Origin: Rhodospirillaceae bacterium
Lineage (GTDB): Bacteria > Pseudomonadota > Alphaproteobacteria > Rhodospirillales > Rhodospirillaceae
NCBI GenBank assembly: GCA_040219235.1
Contig: JAVJSV010000011.1
Coordinates: forward strand, 1,178,001 to 1,242,000
Length of the DNA stretch: 64,000 nucleotides
Reading direction: 5' to 3'
In this document: positions 40,026-49,658 of the stretch, one piece after another
Position numbering within the stretch: position 1 is the stretch's first letter
Layout of the letters: each line of letters opens with the position of its first letter
The notes under the pieces: model-generated
What the model saw: the letters and a program-made list of their open reading frames with translations, nothing else
Database searches by the model: none
What the model was told of the DNA's origin: nothing
Made by a program: the position numbers and the translations under genes

Positions 40026-43000
40026 ATGAAACGCTTCGGCGCGATTACATTTGGCGTTGTTATCTTGCTGTTGGTAGGCGTGCTAATAACGCCGTCTTTT
40101 ATTGATTGGACGCCGTATCGGAAAATCTTTGAATCTCGTATCTCTGCCATCACGGGCCGTGAAGTCACTGTCGAGGGTGATTTAAGTTTTTCTTTTTTGC
40201 CCCGTCCGGCGTTAAACATGAAAGCGGTGCGTATTGGCAGTATTGATGGTGCAACAAGTTCTGATTTCGCAATTGCTGAGGTTGTAAATGTAAATCTTGC
40301 TTTTCGTCCTTTGCTTGTCGGAGGCATTCAGTTCACTTCAGTTGCGCTTGTCCGACCGCTGATTTTTGCAGAGGTGCTGCCCGATGGACGAAATACCTGG
40401 ACACTCAATGCATCGTCATCTGTCTCAATTGACGGCGCGCATCTCTCCGAGAGCAAGACTTCATTTAATTTGCGCATTGATAGTTTGACAGTGATCGATG
40501 GAGAGCTGATTTATAATAATGCTACTGATGATCCAATCTACGCTGTAAGTGGATTCAATGCAGACATAACAGCTGAAAGTATCACTGGACCTTACGCCGC
40601 AAATGGTGAGGCAAGAGTTATTGGTATCGACTGGAGCTTTCAGGCCGCTGTTGGCGCGGTAAACTCAAACGGTTTGAGATCAGTTGCAGTAGACCTTGAT
40701 ACACCCAAAGGCAGCATCCAGTCGCGATTTTCAGGTCAGATGATGCCGAGCTCTGGAATGTCTTCTGTGAGCGGCAGGCTGGCACTCAGTGGAACAAACG
40801 TAACCGAAGGTCTTGCTTCATTTGGCATTGCTGTCGGTGATAGTTTGACGCGAGCGTTAAGTCGGCCATATGAACTCGCCGCGAAAGTTGACGTTACGGA
40901 GTCATCTGCGCGTGTGTCGAATATTGAGCTGCGCTCTGGTGAAGTTCGTTTAAGTGGTGCTGGAGAAGCAAAATGGGACGAATCTCATCATATCGAACTC
41001 TCTTTGAAGGCTTCACGTTTGGACCTCGAGTCGTGGCTGACATGTGGTCTTGATCGTATCGTTGATACACCTTTCTTTGACTTTGACGCTGCCACAACCG
41101 CGAACACATTGGCCGAGGGTGAGGTCTCTTATGTGCTTCCACGGACGCTTTCAGCACGGCTCGACTTTGGCGTAGACTTGATCGAATGGAACGATCAGGT
41201 CATGCGCAATGGCCTTATTTCTGTATCGTTGCAAGATGGCGAGCTTGCAATAAAAAATGCCAGGTTGGACTTGCCTGGTAATTCGCAACTTTCGTTTTCA
41301 GGATCTCTAAGAAACCATCAGGATGGCGTGTTCTTTGACCTCAAAGCGGTGGGGCAGAGTCGTAACGCGCGCAGTTTATTGTCGTGGCTTGAGTTTGATT
41401 TGCCCGAGGGCCTTGCCTCTTCGGGTAGAATGAATGCGCTGTCGTTTGAGAGTCAAATCATTGGTACGCCGAGCGATATTAAGCTGAAAAACATTCAAGC
41501 TGTTCTGGATACAATGCGTCTTACAGGAACGGCCAATCTTGCGCGTGCAGAACGCGTTCAGCTTGGGCTGGATATTAATGTTAATCAGCTCGACTTGGAT
41601 TCTTACGCGCCTGGCTTTTCTGACCGGCTCTTCAGTAAAGCTGATAGAGCAGAAGATATTGAGCTGGTCTCAACAACTCAGCCTAAAGATAAGATATCAA
41701 CACTAATTTCTACGTTTCCAATTGATGTCAGTATAACGGCGTCATTGGGTTCGGTTGTTGTCGCTGGTAAAAGTGTTGAGGGCATGTTGTTGAGCGCCAA
41801 CACAACCTCAAACGGTGTTCTCGTTAAGAATTTTAGCCTGTCAAATTTCGCGGGTGCCTCTTTGCAAGGCGCGGGACTCATAAAAAGCATTTCCCCGGTT
41901 TTCAGCGTTGAAGATTTTAAAGTTCAAGCAAAAACGAATGATTTCTACCGCCTAGTGCGTGCGCTTAATGCCAACGTCCCTATTGTTCCGCTGTTGAGTG
42001 CATCTATTGATTTGCAGGGCGAGATCACGGGCACGCCATCATCCTTGTCGCTCAACGCCGAGGGAAGAGCTGGTGATTTGGTTGTCAAAGCATCCGGCAC
42101 TCTTTCAGATGTTTTTTCCGGCTTTGATCAAGGTCTTTCGTTTGAGATCAAGGCCAGCGCTGATCACCCAAGTTACTCGAGTTTTCTGTCCGGTCTGAAC
42201 CTGGACCGAAACGATGACTCAATCATAGCCGAGGCGAGTAGTTTGTCGGTGAACGCTGAAGGAGGAGACTCCCTCATCACGCTGAACTCACTGTTGTTAA
42301 ATGTCGGCGTAAACGGCGTTGAAGGTAACGCGATTGTTGATCTGTCTGGCGTTCAGCCTCAGGTGACAGGCTCATTACATGTATTAGACCTAAACGTTGA
42401 CGATGTGATTCCAAAAGATTCTACAGCGCGCTTGATGCGATCCAGTTTGGCTCGTGGCATAAGTAACTCGGGTGATGTTTCTGGGCGGTGGTCATCCGCA
42501 CCTATTGATCTATCCTTGATATCTAAGTTTGATGGCTCACTAAATCTCACCGCAAAGAGTCTGAGCGGCTGGGGAGTTTTGATTGAAAATCTGGAGGCTC
42601 CCATCACGCTTCAAGACAGTACGCTCTCGATCACAAAATGGTCTGGTGATCTTTTCGGTGGGCCTTCAAATGGCGATTTGACCATTACAGTGGGTGAAAC
42701 ACATCAGATTCAAACGCGTTTGGATGTTGTTGATGCAGAGTTAAATCAGAACACTGATGACTCGGCTTCATCTGGGTCTATGAGCTTTAGTGGTAAGTTC
42801 TCTTCTTCGGGTCAGAGCCAACAAGAATTGGTTTCGAATCTCTCAGGCGGTGGCGTTTTGACGATGAGTGGCCTTGATGCAACAGCCACTAGTGAAAATG
42901 CTGTCATTGCTGCGGCCCTGGTGCCTGTGCGTGCGCTCAGTCAACTGGGTGGGCTATTAACAGGTAATAGACCCGATGGTTCAGCAACGCTGGACTCAGC

Positions 43001-43262
43001 GTTTAATGTATCTACAGGAGTTGCAACCCTTGATGAGGCAAGTTTAACGTCCAATGCATACGCTGGAGAATTTACGGGCACGATTGATCTGCCGAGATGG
43101 ACAATTGATGCCCAAGGCCGGATCAGACTGCAATCTAACACGCTTGCAAAATTGACTAATAATAGAGTGCAATTACCGGCCCTGATTCCAATTGAGGTTT
43201 TTGGTTCGTTAGACGCGCCAAACGTCAGGCTCAATGCGGGTGGTGGCTTAATCGCCAACTGA
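40026..43262 (+). CDS. AsmA-family envelope protein
   Basis: This large 1078-residue protein has one N-terminal transmembrane helix (FGAITFGVVILLLVGVLITP). The AsmA signature follows (FIDWTPYRKIFESRISAITG, EVTVEGDLSFSFLPRPALNM). A long beta-rich body with repeated amphipathic strands comes next, then a C-terminal AsmA domain (LSGGGVLTMSGLDATATSEN to [12 protein letters not shown]-like end). The family is thought to form lipid-transfer bridges across the periplasm. It starts 18 nt after the dehydrogenase stop. Its last 15 bp overlap the end of the convergent ribbon-helix-helix gene. Confidence 0.88.
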   Translation: MKRFGAITFGVVILLLVGVLITPSFIDWTPYRKIFESRISAITGREVTVEGDLSFSFLPRPALNMKAVRIGSIDGATSSDFAIAEVVNVNLAFRPLLVGGIQFTSVALVRPLIFAEVLPDGRNTWTLNASSSVSIDGAHLSESKTSFNLRIDSLTVIDGELIYNNATDDPIYAVSGFNADITAESITGPYAANGEARVIGIDWSFQAAVGAVNSNGLRSVAVDLDTPKGSIQSRFSGQMMPSSGMSSVSGRLALSGTNVTEGLASFGIAVGDSLTRALSRPYELAAKVDVTESSARVSNIELRSGEVRLSGAGEAKWDESHHIELSLKASRLDLESWLTCGLDRIVDTPFFDFDAATTANTLAEGEVSYVLPRTLSARLDFGVDLIEWNDQVMRNGLISVSLQDGELAIKNARLDLPGNSQLSFSGSLRNHQDGVFFDLKAVGQSRNARSLLSWLEFDLPEGLASSGRMNALSFESQIIGTPSDIKLKNIQAVLDTMRLTGTANLARAERVQLGLDINVNQLDLDSYAPGFSDRLFSKADRAEDIELVSTTQPKDKISTLISTFPIDVSITASLGSVVVAGKSVEGMLLSANTTSNGVLVKNFSLSNFAGASLQGAGLIKSISPVFSVEDFKVQAKTNDFYRLVRALNANVPIVPLLSASIDLQGEITGTPSSLSLNAEGRAGDLVVKASGTLSDVFSGFDQGLSFEIKASADHPSYSSFLSGLNLDRNDDSIIAEASSLSVNAEGGDSLITLNSLLLNVGVNGVEGNAIVDLSGVQPQVTGSLHVLDLNVDDVIPKDSTARLMRSSLARGISNSGDVSGRWSSAPIDLSLISKFDGSLNLTAKSLSGWGVLIENLEAPITLQDSTLSITKWSGDLFGGPSNGDLTITVGETHQIQTRLDVVDAELNQNTDDSASSGSMSFSGKFSSSGQSQQELVSNLSGGGVLTMSGLDATATSENAVIAAALVPVRALSQLGGLLTGNRPDGSATLDSAFNVSTGVATLDEASLTSNAYAGEFTGTIDLPRWTIDAQGRIRLQSNTLAKLTNNRVQLPALIPIEVFGSLDAPNVRLNAGGGLIAN

Positions 43263-43499
43263 ATCTGAGACAGCGTTAGCAGCAGTCTGTGTTCCGTTTT
43301 GCAGAGTTTTAAGGACGTGCAGTCTTAAAGCGCTTGATAAACCACCTGTTCTTTCTTTGTCGATTTTGGCCACTAAGTCGGGGAGGGAGCAGCGCTCGCC
43401 CTGCGCAACCTGTTTTAACGCTTCCCAAAATTCCTCTTCCAGAGAAATGCTGGTGGGATGACCTGCAATGTTGATGGAGCGCTTCAGAATGAGACTCAT
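43248..43499 (-). CDS. Small ribbon-helix-helix domain protein
   Basis: This 83-residue protein ([40 protein letters not shown]) matches the ribbon-helix-helix group common in alphaproteobacteria. In that group a beta strand with basic residues is followed by two helices and would bind DNA as a dimer. No toxin partner is adjacent. It overlaps the fumC stop by 4 bp, so it is the last gene of the fumarase operon, and overlaps the AsmA gene tail by 15 bp on the opposite strand. It could regulate its own operon; this is inference. Confidence 0.8.
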   Translation of the reverse strand: MSLILKRSINIAGHPTSISLEEEFWEALKQVAQGERCSLPDLVAKIDKERTGGLSSALRLHVLKTLQNGTQTAANAVSDSVGD

Positions 43500-44899
43500 T
43501 CTGATGGACCTTTGGGGCCTAGCATGAGTTTAGGGTCGACAAATTTGTCGAAATCTTCGTTAGATATGTATCCGCTCTTTGTCGCGGCCTGCCTTAAAGT
43601 AAGCCCTTCTGCATGCGCCTGTTTCGCAATATCCGCTGCTCTATCATATCCAATATGCGGCGCCAGAGCAGTCACCAGCATCAAAGAGTTCTCCACGTGG
43701 GCGGCGATCTCTTTTGAGTTTGGTTGAAGTCCTTCAATGCATCGTTCTGAAAAACTGCTGCAGGCATCACCCAATAGCCGTATCGATTGTAGCAGGGCAG
43801 ACGCCATTACAGGTTTAAAGACATTCAATTCCAAATGACCGTGCGAACCGGCGACCGTGATTGTCGTGTGATTGCCCATCACTTGTGCACAGACCATAGT
43901 TATGGCTTCGCATTGGGTGGGGTTGACCTTGCCCGGCATAATTGAGGACCCTGGCTCGTTTGCGGGCAAGTTCAATTCATTAAGGCCAGCGCGTGGACCG
44001 GAGGCCAAGAGCCGAATGTCATTGGCAATTTTCATTAATGACACGGCAATCGTGTTAAGACTTCCAGACATTTCAACCAGCGCATCATGGGCGGCTAGTC
44101 CCTCAAAAAAGTTTTCCGCAGATTTAAACGGATGCTGCGTCAATCGGTTTAACTCATCACAGAAGGACTTGCTGAAACCCACTCTGGTATTTAAACCCGT
44201 TCCAACTGCAGTGCCGCCTTGAGCAATGGCGTATAAGCGCGGCAAAGAGTTTTGAACACGGTCTAGGCCAAAGCTGACCTGCGTCGCATACCCCGAAAAT
44301 TCCTGGCCCAAAGTGAGTGGTGTTGCGTCTTGTAAATGAGTGCGACCGATTTTCACGATGTCTGCAAAGGCATCCGCTTTGATTGAGAGTGAGTCTTGAA
44401 GGCATTTCAGTCCGGGGAGTAGTCGTTCATGTGTCTCAATGACAGCGGCAATATGCATGACTGTGGGAAAGGTGTCGTTGGAGGATTGGCCTTTATTAAC
44501 ATGGTCATTCGGATGAACCGGCGATTTACTTCCGCGTGCGTGACCAAGGATTTCATTGGCGCGATTGGCGATCACCTCGTTCGCATTCATATTTGTTTGC
44601 GTGCCTGAGCCCGTTTGCCATACCACCAATGGAAATTCATCATCGTGTTCCCCATTTGCCACTTCCGAGGCCGCCTTTGCGATGGCATCTGCAATCTCAT
44701 CCGATAATTCAGAGAGGGTTTTGTTGGCTATTGCCGCAGATTTTTTTTGAATCCCGAAAGCACGGATAATGCTGAGTGGCATGCGATCTGTGCCAATGGG
44801 GAAATTTTCTATGCTGCGCTGTGTTTGCGCCCCCCACAGCCTGTCAGCAGGAACTTCAATAGCGCCGAGACTGTCGGTTTCTGTACGGGTCTCAAGCAT
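43496..44899 (-). CDS. fumC: Class II fumarate hydratase
   Basis: This 467-residue enzyme of the aspartase/fumarase superfamily has the signature [16 protein letters not shown]. Typical segments are [20 protein letters not shown] near the start, [19 protein letters not shown] and [20 protein letters not shown]. It is the iron-free, oxygen-stable fumarase of the citric acid cycle. It shares an apparent operon with an unrelated class I fumarase (45542) and lies 15 nt after the hydrolase gene. Confidence 0.97.
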   Translation of the reverse strand: MLETRTETDSLGAIEVPADRLWGAQTQRSIENFPIGTDRMPLSIIRAFGIQKKSAAIANKTLSELSDEIADAIAKAASEVANGEHDDEFPLVVWQTGSGTQTNMNANEVIANRANEILGHARGSKSPVHPNDHVNKGQSSNDTFPTVMHIAAVIETHERLLPGLKCLQDSLSIKADAFADIVKIGRTHLQDATPLTLGQEFSGYATQVSFGLDRVQNSLPRLYAIAQGGTAVGTGLNTRVGFSKSFCDELNRLTQHPFKSAENFFEGLAAHDALVEMSGSLNTIAVSLMKIANDIRLLASGPRAGLNELNLPANEPGSSIMPGKVNPTQCEAITMVCAQVMGNHTTITVAGSHGHLELNVFKPVMASALLQSIRLLGDACSSFSERCIEGLQPNSKEIAAHVENSLMLVTALAPHIGYDRAADIAKQAHAEGLTLRQAATKSGYISNEDFDKFVDPKLMLGPKGPSE

Positions 44900-44914
44900 G
44901 TCTGCGAATCCTCA

Positions 44915-45538
44915 TTAAGATAAGGTTTTGAGAAAACGTTCTACAGCATCAACGGCTTCGTTCCACGACTGTTCCTGCGTCCGCCCAGATTTCTTACGCG
45001 GCTTTAAGGAATGATCACCGTCTTCCGACCAGTAAAAGGTAATTGCGCTTGATAAAGCTAGAGCAGAGACAGTGTCATATGCCCCCATGGCGTCGCGGGT
45101 ACCTTGGCATATGAGCGTCGGCGTTTGGAGTGTTTTAAGGTGTTCTATGCGTGGCTTATCGGCCCGGCCCATGCCATAAAATGGATAGCCTAACGCCACG
45201 ACGCCGCGCACATTAGCAGAGTCAGCAATCATGGTCGCCATACGCCCTCCCATGGACTTGCCTCCGATGATCAATGACTCGGCTCCAAGATGATTAATAA
45301 CGATCTGCCATGTCTCGAAGAGTTTCGGTTGTCGATCTGGCGGGCGTTTCTTTCCAGTTGCACGCCGGTCAGCCATGTAAGGAAATTCGAAACGCACGCA
45401 GCGGTGACCATTTTGTGCAATACTTTCCGCGAACACATTCATGAACTCGGAGTCCATGGGCGCACCTGCGCCGTGCGCGAGTGCAATTGTTAGCGGCGCT
45501 GACCCTGGCCCATCAACGAGAAGGTCGGGGAGAGTCAC
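44915..45538 (-). CDS. Alpha/beta hydrolase (KANL3/Tex30-like)
   Basis: This 207-residue protein has an oxyanion segment LAHGAGAPMDSEFMNVFAES, the nucleophile elbow GGKSMGGRMA, an acidic residue in CQGTRDAMGAY and a His in DGDHSLKPRKKSG. The fold matches the small KANL3/Tex30-like dienelactone-hydrolase relatives. No substrate is known for these. It lies between the two fumarase genes, 3 nt after the class I fumarase stop, and is translated with them. Confidence 0.87.
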   Translation of the reverse strand: MTLPDLLVDGPGSAPLTIALAHGAGAPMDSEFMNVFAESIAQNGHRCVRFEFPYMADRRATGKKRPPDRQPKLFETWQIVINHLGAESLIIGGKSMGGRMATMIADSANVRGVVALGYPFYGMGRADKPRIEHLKTLQTPTLICQGTRDAMGAYDTVSALALSSAITFYWSEDGDHSLKPRKKSGRTQEQSWNEAVDAVERFLKTLS

Positions 45539-45541
45539 AGC

Positions 45542-47152
45542 TCAGATGTTAACGAAGAAGTCATTGCCTTTGTCGTCACAAATGATAAAGGCTGGAAAGT
45601 TCTCAACTTCAATGCGCCATATGGCTTCCATGCCAAGTTCTGGGTATTCAAGCACTTCCACTTTTTTGATTGATTCTTGCGCCAATCTGGCCGCAGCGCC
45701 ACCGATAGAGCCGAGATAGAAGCCCCCATGTGTTTTGCAGGCTTCAGTCACTTGCTTGGACCGGTTTCCTTTGGCCAGCATGACCATTGAGCCACCGTTG
45801 GCTTGTAACAAATCAACGTAGGAATCCATACGTCCAGCTGTTGTCGGTCCGAAAGAGCCGGACGCCATGCCGTCCGGCGTTTTCGCAGGGCCTGCATAAT
45901 ATACAGGATGATTCTTCATGTAGTCGGGCAGGCCACGACCTTCATCCAAACGTTCTTTCAACTTTGCATGAGCGATGTCCCGCGCAACGATCATCGGCCC
46001 GGTCAGCGACACGCGTGTTTTGATTGGGTATTTTGAAAGTTCGGCGCGAATTTCCGACATCGGTTTAGTCAAATCAATGTTGACCACATCGCCAGGAAGC
46101 TTCTCATCCTTAACGTCCGGCATGTACTGTGCCGGGTCTGCCTCAAGTTGCTCAAGGAAAACACCCTCAGGTGTTATCTTCCCTTTGATCTGGCGGTCTG
46201 CAGAACACGACACACCTATCCCAACCGGGCAAGAGGCCCCGTGGCGGGGCAGACGGATGACCCGTACATCATGACAGAAATACTTTCCGCCGAATTGCGC
46301 GCCAATGCCAAGACCGCGTGTGATTTCCAACACTTGTGCTTCGACTTCTATGTCGCGGAACGCTTGGCCGTGCTCACCACCCTCCGTCGGGAGGTCATCC
46401 AAGTACCGGGCGGAAGCCAGTTTTACAGTTTTCAAGTTGGCTTCTGCAGAGGTTCCGCCAATCACGATTGCGAGGTGATAGGGCGGGCAAGCTGCCGTTC
46501 CTAACGTTTTAATTTCTTCTTCGAAAAACTTACGAAGACCGTTAGGGTTCAGAAGGGCTTTTGTCTTCTGATAAAGGAATGTTTTGTTGGCAGAGCCACC
46601 GCCCTTCGCCATGAACAGAAATTTGTAAGCGCCGCCAGCAGTTGCGTATAAGTCGATCTGTGCGGGTAAATTATTGCCAGTATTTTTTTCCTCAAATAAC
46701 GATACGGGAGAAAGTTGGGAGTACCGCAGGTTCAGTTTGGTGTAGGCGTCGACAACACCAGCCGATAAGGCTTCTGCATCATTACCTACGGTCCATATGC
46801 GCTGACCTTTTTTGCCCATGATGATTGCCGTGCCCGTATCCTGACACATCGGCAGAATCATTCCTGCGGCAATGTTGGCGTTCTTTAGGAGTTCGAGGGC
46901 GACGAACCGGTCATTCGGAGACGCTTCCGGGTCGTCCATAATGGCGCGGAGTTGAGCCAGATGCCCCGGGCGAAGGAGATGAGACACATCTCTAAACGCT
47001 TCAGCCGTGAGGCGGGTCAGAGCAGAAGGGTCAACCACCAGAATTTTTTCGCCACGGAATGTATCTGTGGAGAGTCCGTTCTCGGTCAGTTTTCGATAGG
47101 GTGTTGAATCCGTTGAAAGCGGAAATATGTCGGAGAAGGCAGCGTCAAGCAT
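45542..47152 (-). CDS. Class I fumarate hydratase (4Fe-4S)
   Basis: This 536-residue fused alpha-beta form is typical of FumA/FumB. Segments with cluster-type cysteines are [20 protein letters not shown] and [20 protein letters not shown]. The beta part shows [17 protein letters not shown] and [20 protein letters not shown]. It interconverts fumarate and malate with an oxygen-sensitive iron-sulfur cluster. It is the first gene of a minus-strand operon that also contains the class II enzyme, an unusual pairing within one transcript. Confidence 0.95.
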   Translation of the reverse strand: MLDAAFSDIFPLSTDSTPYRKLTENGLSTDTFRGEKILVVDPSALTRLTAEAFRDVSHLLRPGHLAQLRAIMDDPEASPNDRFVALELLKNANIAAGMILPMCQDTGTAIIMGKKGQRIWTVGNDAEALSAGVVDAYTKLNLRYSQLSPVSLFEEKNTGNNLPAQIDLYATAGGAYKFLFMAKGGGSANKTFLYQKTKALLNPNGLRKFFEEEIKTLGTAACPPYHLAIVIGGTSAEANLKTVKLASARYLDDLPTEGGEHGQAFRDIEVEAQVLEITRGLGIGAQFGGKYFCHDVRVIRLPRHGASCPVGIGVSCSADRQIKGKITPEGVFLEQLEADPAQYMPDVKDEKLPGDVVNIDLTKPMSEIRAELSKYPIKTRVSLTGPMIVARDIAHAKLKERLDEGRGLPDYMKNHPVYYAGPAKTPDGMASGSFGPTTAGRMDSYVDLLQANGGSMVMLAKGNRSKQVTEACKTHGGFYLGSIGGAAARLAQESIKKVEVLEYPELGMEAIWRIEVENFPAFIICDDKGNDFFVNI

Positions 47153-47209
47153 GGCCCAGCGTCCTCATCGGTTATGGTCATCACGTACTTAATGGTTTTA
47201 GTGATGAGC

Positions 47210-47797
47210 CTATTTCTTTCGGAATGCGTCTAATGTGACCACCTTGCCCGACTCGTCCTCGTCGGTTGCTGTCTCTTGGTCCTCAGAATCAGCAGTTTCA
47301 TTGCGCGCTTTGCGATTGGCTTTGAGTTTTTGTGTCACAGCAGCGCTGTCCATCGGGGCCACGTCAAAATCGTCATCTTCATCATAGTCGTCTTCATCCA
47401 TGTCTGAGGTGTCGTCGTCATCTTCAAACTCGACATGGAATTGCAAACCAAATTTAGCGTGTGGGTCAGCAAAAGCCGTGACGGCAGCGAAAGGCACGAA
47501 CAGATTCTGACTAACACCACTGAAACTGAGGGTAATACTAAAAAAGTCTTCCTCTACGGTCAGATCCCAAAATTGATGCTGCAGCACAATGGTCATTTCA
47601 CTGGGATGCATGGCGCGCAAGGAATCCGCAATCCTGACACCGGGGTGCGTGGTGTCGAATGTAATATAAAAATGGTGCGCCCCCGGCAGTCCTTGTGCCT
47701 TGGTAATTTCGAGGGCCTGACGGAGGACACCACGCAGGGCGTCTTCCACCATCCGTTCGTAGATCAGCGTTGTTACGGTTGGTTCAGTCACAGTCAT
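47210..47797 (-). CDS. sspB: ClpXP adaptor SspB (alpha type)
   Basis: This 195-residue protein has an N-terminal substrate-binding domain (YERMVEDALRGVLRQALEIT, HHFYITFDTTHPGV, LQHQFWDLTVEEDFFSITLS) as in alphaproteobacterial SspB. A very acidic linker (residues about 128-148) and a C-terminal motif VVTLDAFRKK, the likely ClpX-docking peptide, follow. SspB binds ssrA-tagged proteins and hands them to ClpXP. The tmRNA gene that encodes the tag lies about 120 bp upstream on the same strand. Confidence 0.92.
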   Translation of the reverse strand: MTVTEPTVTTLIYERMVEDALRGVLRQALEITKAQGLPGAHHFYITFDTTHPGVRIADSLRAMHPSEMTIVLQHQFWDLTVEEDFFSITLSFSGVSQNLFVPFAAVTAFADPHAKFGLQFHVEFEDDDDTSDMDEDDYDEDDDFDVAPMDSAAVTQKLKANRKARNETADSEDQETATDEDESGKVVTLDAFRKK

Positions 47798-47919
47798 TTC
47801 GAATCTAAAGAAGAGGTGAAAACGAATCGAACCCTATTTTGGCGGGCAAGCGGACTTGGTTCAATGGCTGGTTCAGTTTTTTTGACGTTCTTTTGGCAGT
47901 AGCGTGCTGCGACGACGAG

Positions 47920-48212
47920 TCGCAAGAAGTGGGGGGCTTCTGTTGCCCGGTGCCCCCCGAACCGCGCTTGCCTCAATTAAGCGGCAGCGGCGTACGCAAC
48001 GTTATCGTTGGCACTTTTCAAAATGGCCCGATGTCGGTGGTACCATGCCGAGAACAGCTACTATCTTTACCACGCGCGTCGATCCTGTTTCGCCCCCAAA
48101 ATCAGCCAAAACCTTATCAAAATGGCTAGGTATGGTGGAGGCGCCGGGTACTGCCCCCGGGTCCGCAGCGATTATTTCATAGCAGGTTTAGCGCCATAGT
48201 CGCCGAAGCGAC
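47920..48212 (-). ncRNA. ssrA: Circularly permuted two-piece tmRNA
   Basis: On the minus strand the acceptor piece comes first, from about 48212 to its CCA end at 48133 (GGCGCCTCCACCA). A spacer of about 35 nt is followed by the coding piece from about 48097 (GGGGGCGAAACAGGATCGAC). The tag reading frame at 48012-47977 encodes ANDNVAYAAAA and a TAA stop. This permuted order is the known alphaproteobacterial arrangement. The 3' boundary is approximate: it is placed after the GGGGGGC...GCCCCCC stem at about 47930-47957. tmRNA rescues stalled ribosomes and tags the nascent protein for ClpXP. Confidence 0.95.
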
Positions 48213-48218
48213 ATTTCT

Positions 48219-48224
48219 AATATA
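48219..48224 (-). promoter_or_regulatory. Likely -10 element of ssrA
   Basis: TATATT on the minus strand lies 6 nt before the predicted 5' end of the pre-tmRNA. The hexamer 17 bp upstream of it is a poor -35, so the promoter call rests on the -10 and its position. Confidence 0.4.
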
Positions 48225-48309
48225 ATGCGTCTTGGGCGTTTTTGCTATGCTTTGACTTATTCGACAGCCAAAGCTTGTTCTCCGCTCCAGCACGGCTATA
48301 AATTCGCTG

Positions 48310-49104
48310 ATGCAACAATACCTTGATCTCATGCGCCATGTTCTTGAACACGGCGAAAAAAAAGAAGACCGAACCGGGACGGGTACGCATTCTGTGTTCG
48401 GCTATCAGATGCGATTCGATCTGTCCCAGGGCTTCCCAGCGGTGACGACGAAAAAACTACACCTGCGCTCAATTATTTACGAACTGCTGTGGTTTCTGCG
48501 CGGCGATACCAATATTGGCTATCTCAAAGATCACAAAGTTTCGATTTGGGATGAGTGGGCTGATGAAAAAGGCGACCTTGGACCTGTCTACGGATATCAA
48601 TGGCGCTCCTGGCCAGACCCAAAAGGGGGCACCATTGATCAGATCGACAAACTTCTAACCAGCCTCAAAAATAATCCTGACTCTCGCCGCCATATAGTGA
48701 CGGCGTGGAATCCAGCAGATGTAGACTCAATGGCCCTGCCGCCGTGCCATTGTTTATTTCAGTTCTATGTCGCAAACGGGCGTCTGTCGTGCCAGTTATA
48801 TCAGCGCAGTGCAGACATATTTCTGGGCGTTCCGTTTAATATTGCCTCGTACGCCCTGTTAACTCTTATGGTTGCTCAAGTCACAGGATACGAGCCCGGT
48901 GATTTTGTTCATACGTTCGGGGATGCTCACTTGTATTCAAATCACATGGAGCAGGCCAAGACCCAACTTGGAAGAACGCCTCGGCCACTGCCTGTTATGC
49001 GACTGAATCCAGATGTGACCGATTTGTTCGCCTTTGACTTCAAAGATTTTGAGCTTGTTGGCTATGACCCACATCCACACATTTCTGCACCGGTCGCGGT
49101 TTAA
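48310..49104 (+). CDS. thyA: Thymidylate synthase ThyA
   Basis: This 264-residue enzyme has the family start [20 protein letters not shown] and the catalytic cysteine in [13 protein letters not shown]. Folate and dUMP segments are [20 protein letters not shown] and [16 protein letters not shown]. It methylates dUMP to dTMP using methylene-tetrahydrofolate, leaving dihydrofolate for the next gene product. The E. coli-like length shows it is the ThyA rather than the flavin-dependent ThyX route. Confidence 0.98.
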   Translation: MQQYLDLMRHVLEHGEKKEDRTGTGTHSVFGYQMRFDLSQGFPAVTTKKLHLRSIIYELLWFLRGDTNIGYLKDHKVSIWDEWADEKGDLGPVYGYQWRSWPDPKGGTIDQIDKLLTSLKNNPDSRRHIVTAWNPADVDSMALPPCHCLFQFYVANGRLSCQLYQRSADIFLGVPFNIASYALLTLMVAQVTGYEPGDFVHTFGDAHLYSNHMEQAKTQLGRTPRPLPVMRLNPDVTDLFAFDFKDFELVGYDPHPHISAPVAV

Positions 49105-49115
49105 AGGGCAGAACG

Positions 49116-49643
49116 ATGGTCGCGTCAAAGATTAAACTGTGCCTCATTATGGCCCGCGCCGAGAATGGGACAATCGGTGCGGACAACGCATTGCCCTGGC
49201 ATATTTCAGCGGATTTGAAGAACTTCAAACAGCTGACGATGGGCAAACCTGTCGTTATGGGGCGCAAGACTTTTGAGTCCATTGGTAAACCCTTGAAGGG
49301 CCGCCCCAATATCGTGATCACCCGTCAAGCTGGATGGTCTGCGACCGGGGTCATTGTTTGCAATGAAATTAAAGAAGCAGTGCAAAAAGCCAAAACGCAG
49401 GCGGCAACGGATAGCGTTGATGAAGTCATGGTCATCGGCGGCGCTGAAATTTATGCGCGCCTCATAAACGAAGCCGATCGCCTTTATCTCACAGAAGTGC
49501 ATCGACAGTTCGATGGGGATGCGTGGTTTATGGCACCCGACAAAACCCAGTGGAAAGAAATTTCCCGTGAGCGTTTTGCACCTGATGACGAGGGTGGCCC
49601 ATCATATAGTTTTGTAGTGCTAGACCGCCGGGCCAACACTTAA
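49116..49643 (+). CDS. folA: Dihydrofolate reductase
   Basis: The product is 175 residues. The N-terminal IMARAENGTIGADNALPWHI carries the substrate-site Trp-His, and the NADPH-binding GKPVVMGRKTFESIGKPLKG and MVIGGAEIYARLINEADRLY segments follow. It regenerates tetrahydrofolate after thymidylate synthesis. It starts 11 nt after thyA and is convergent with the Mrp gene (15 nt between stops). Confidence 0.97.
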   Translation: MVASKIKLCLIMARAENGTIGADNALPWHISADLKNFKQLTMGKPVVMGRKTFESIGKPLKGRPNIVITRQAGWSATGVIVCNEIKEAVQKAKTQAATDSVDEVMVIGGAEIYARLINEADRLYLTEVHRQFDGDAWFMAPDKTQWKEISRERFAPDDEGGPSYSFVVLDRRANT

Positions 49644-49658
49644 ATACGTTGCTGTTAG

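Larger units (their letters stand above)
47798..48309 (-). other. Gap between sspB and thyA, filled mainly by ssrA
   Basis: This 512-bp gap holds the permuted tmRNA gene on the minus strand (about 47920-48212) with a -10-like element just upstream. Short protein-like frames on the plus strand across it are shadows of that RNA. The remaining 97 bp before thyA carry no ribosome binding site of note. Confidence 0.7.

Noticed and set aside
43248-43499. Ribbon-helix-helix protein as an antitoxin
   Set aside because: No small toxin gene lies next to it. Its neighbours are fumC and the AsmA gene.
47839-48199. Short plus-strand open frames between sspB and thyA
   Set aside because: They overlap the permuted tmRNA gene and match no protein family.
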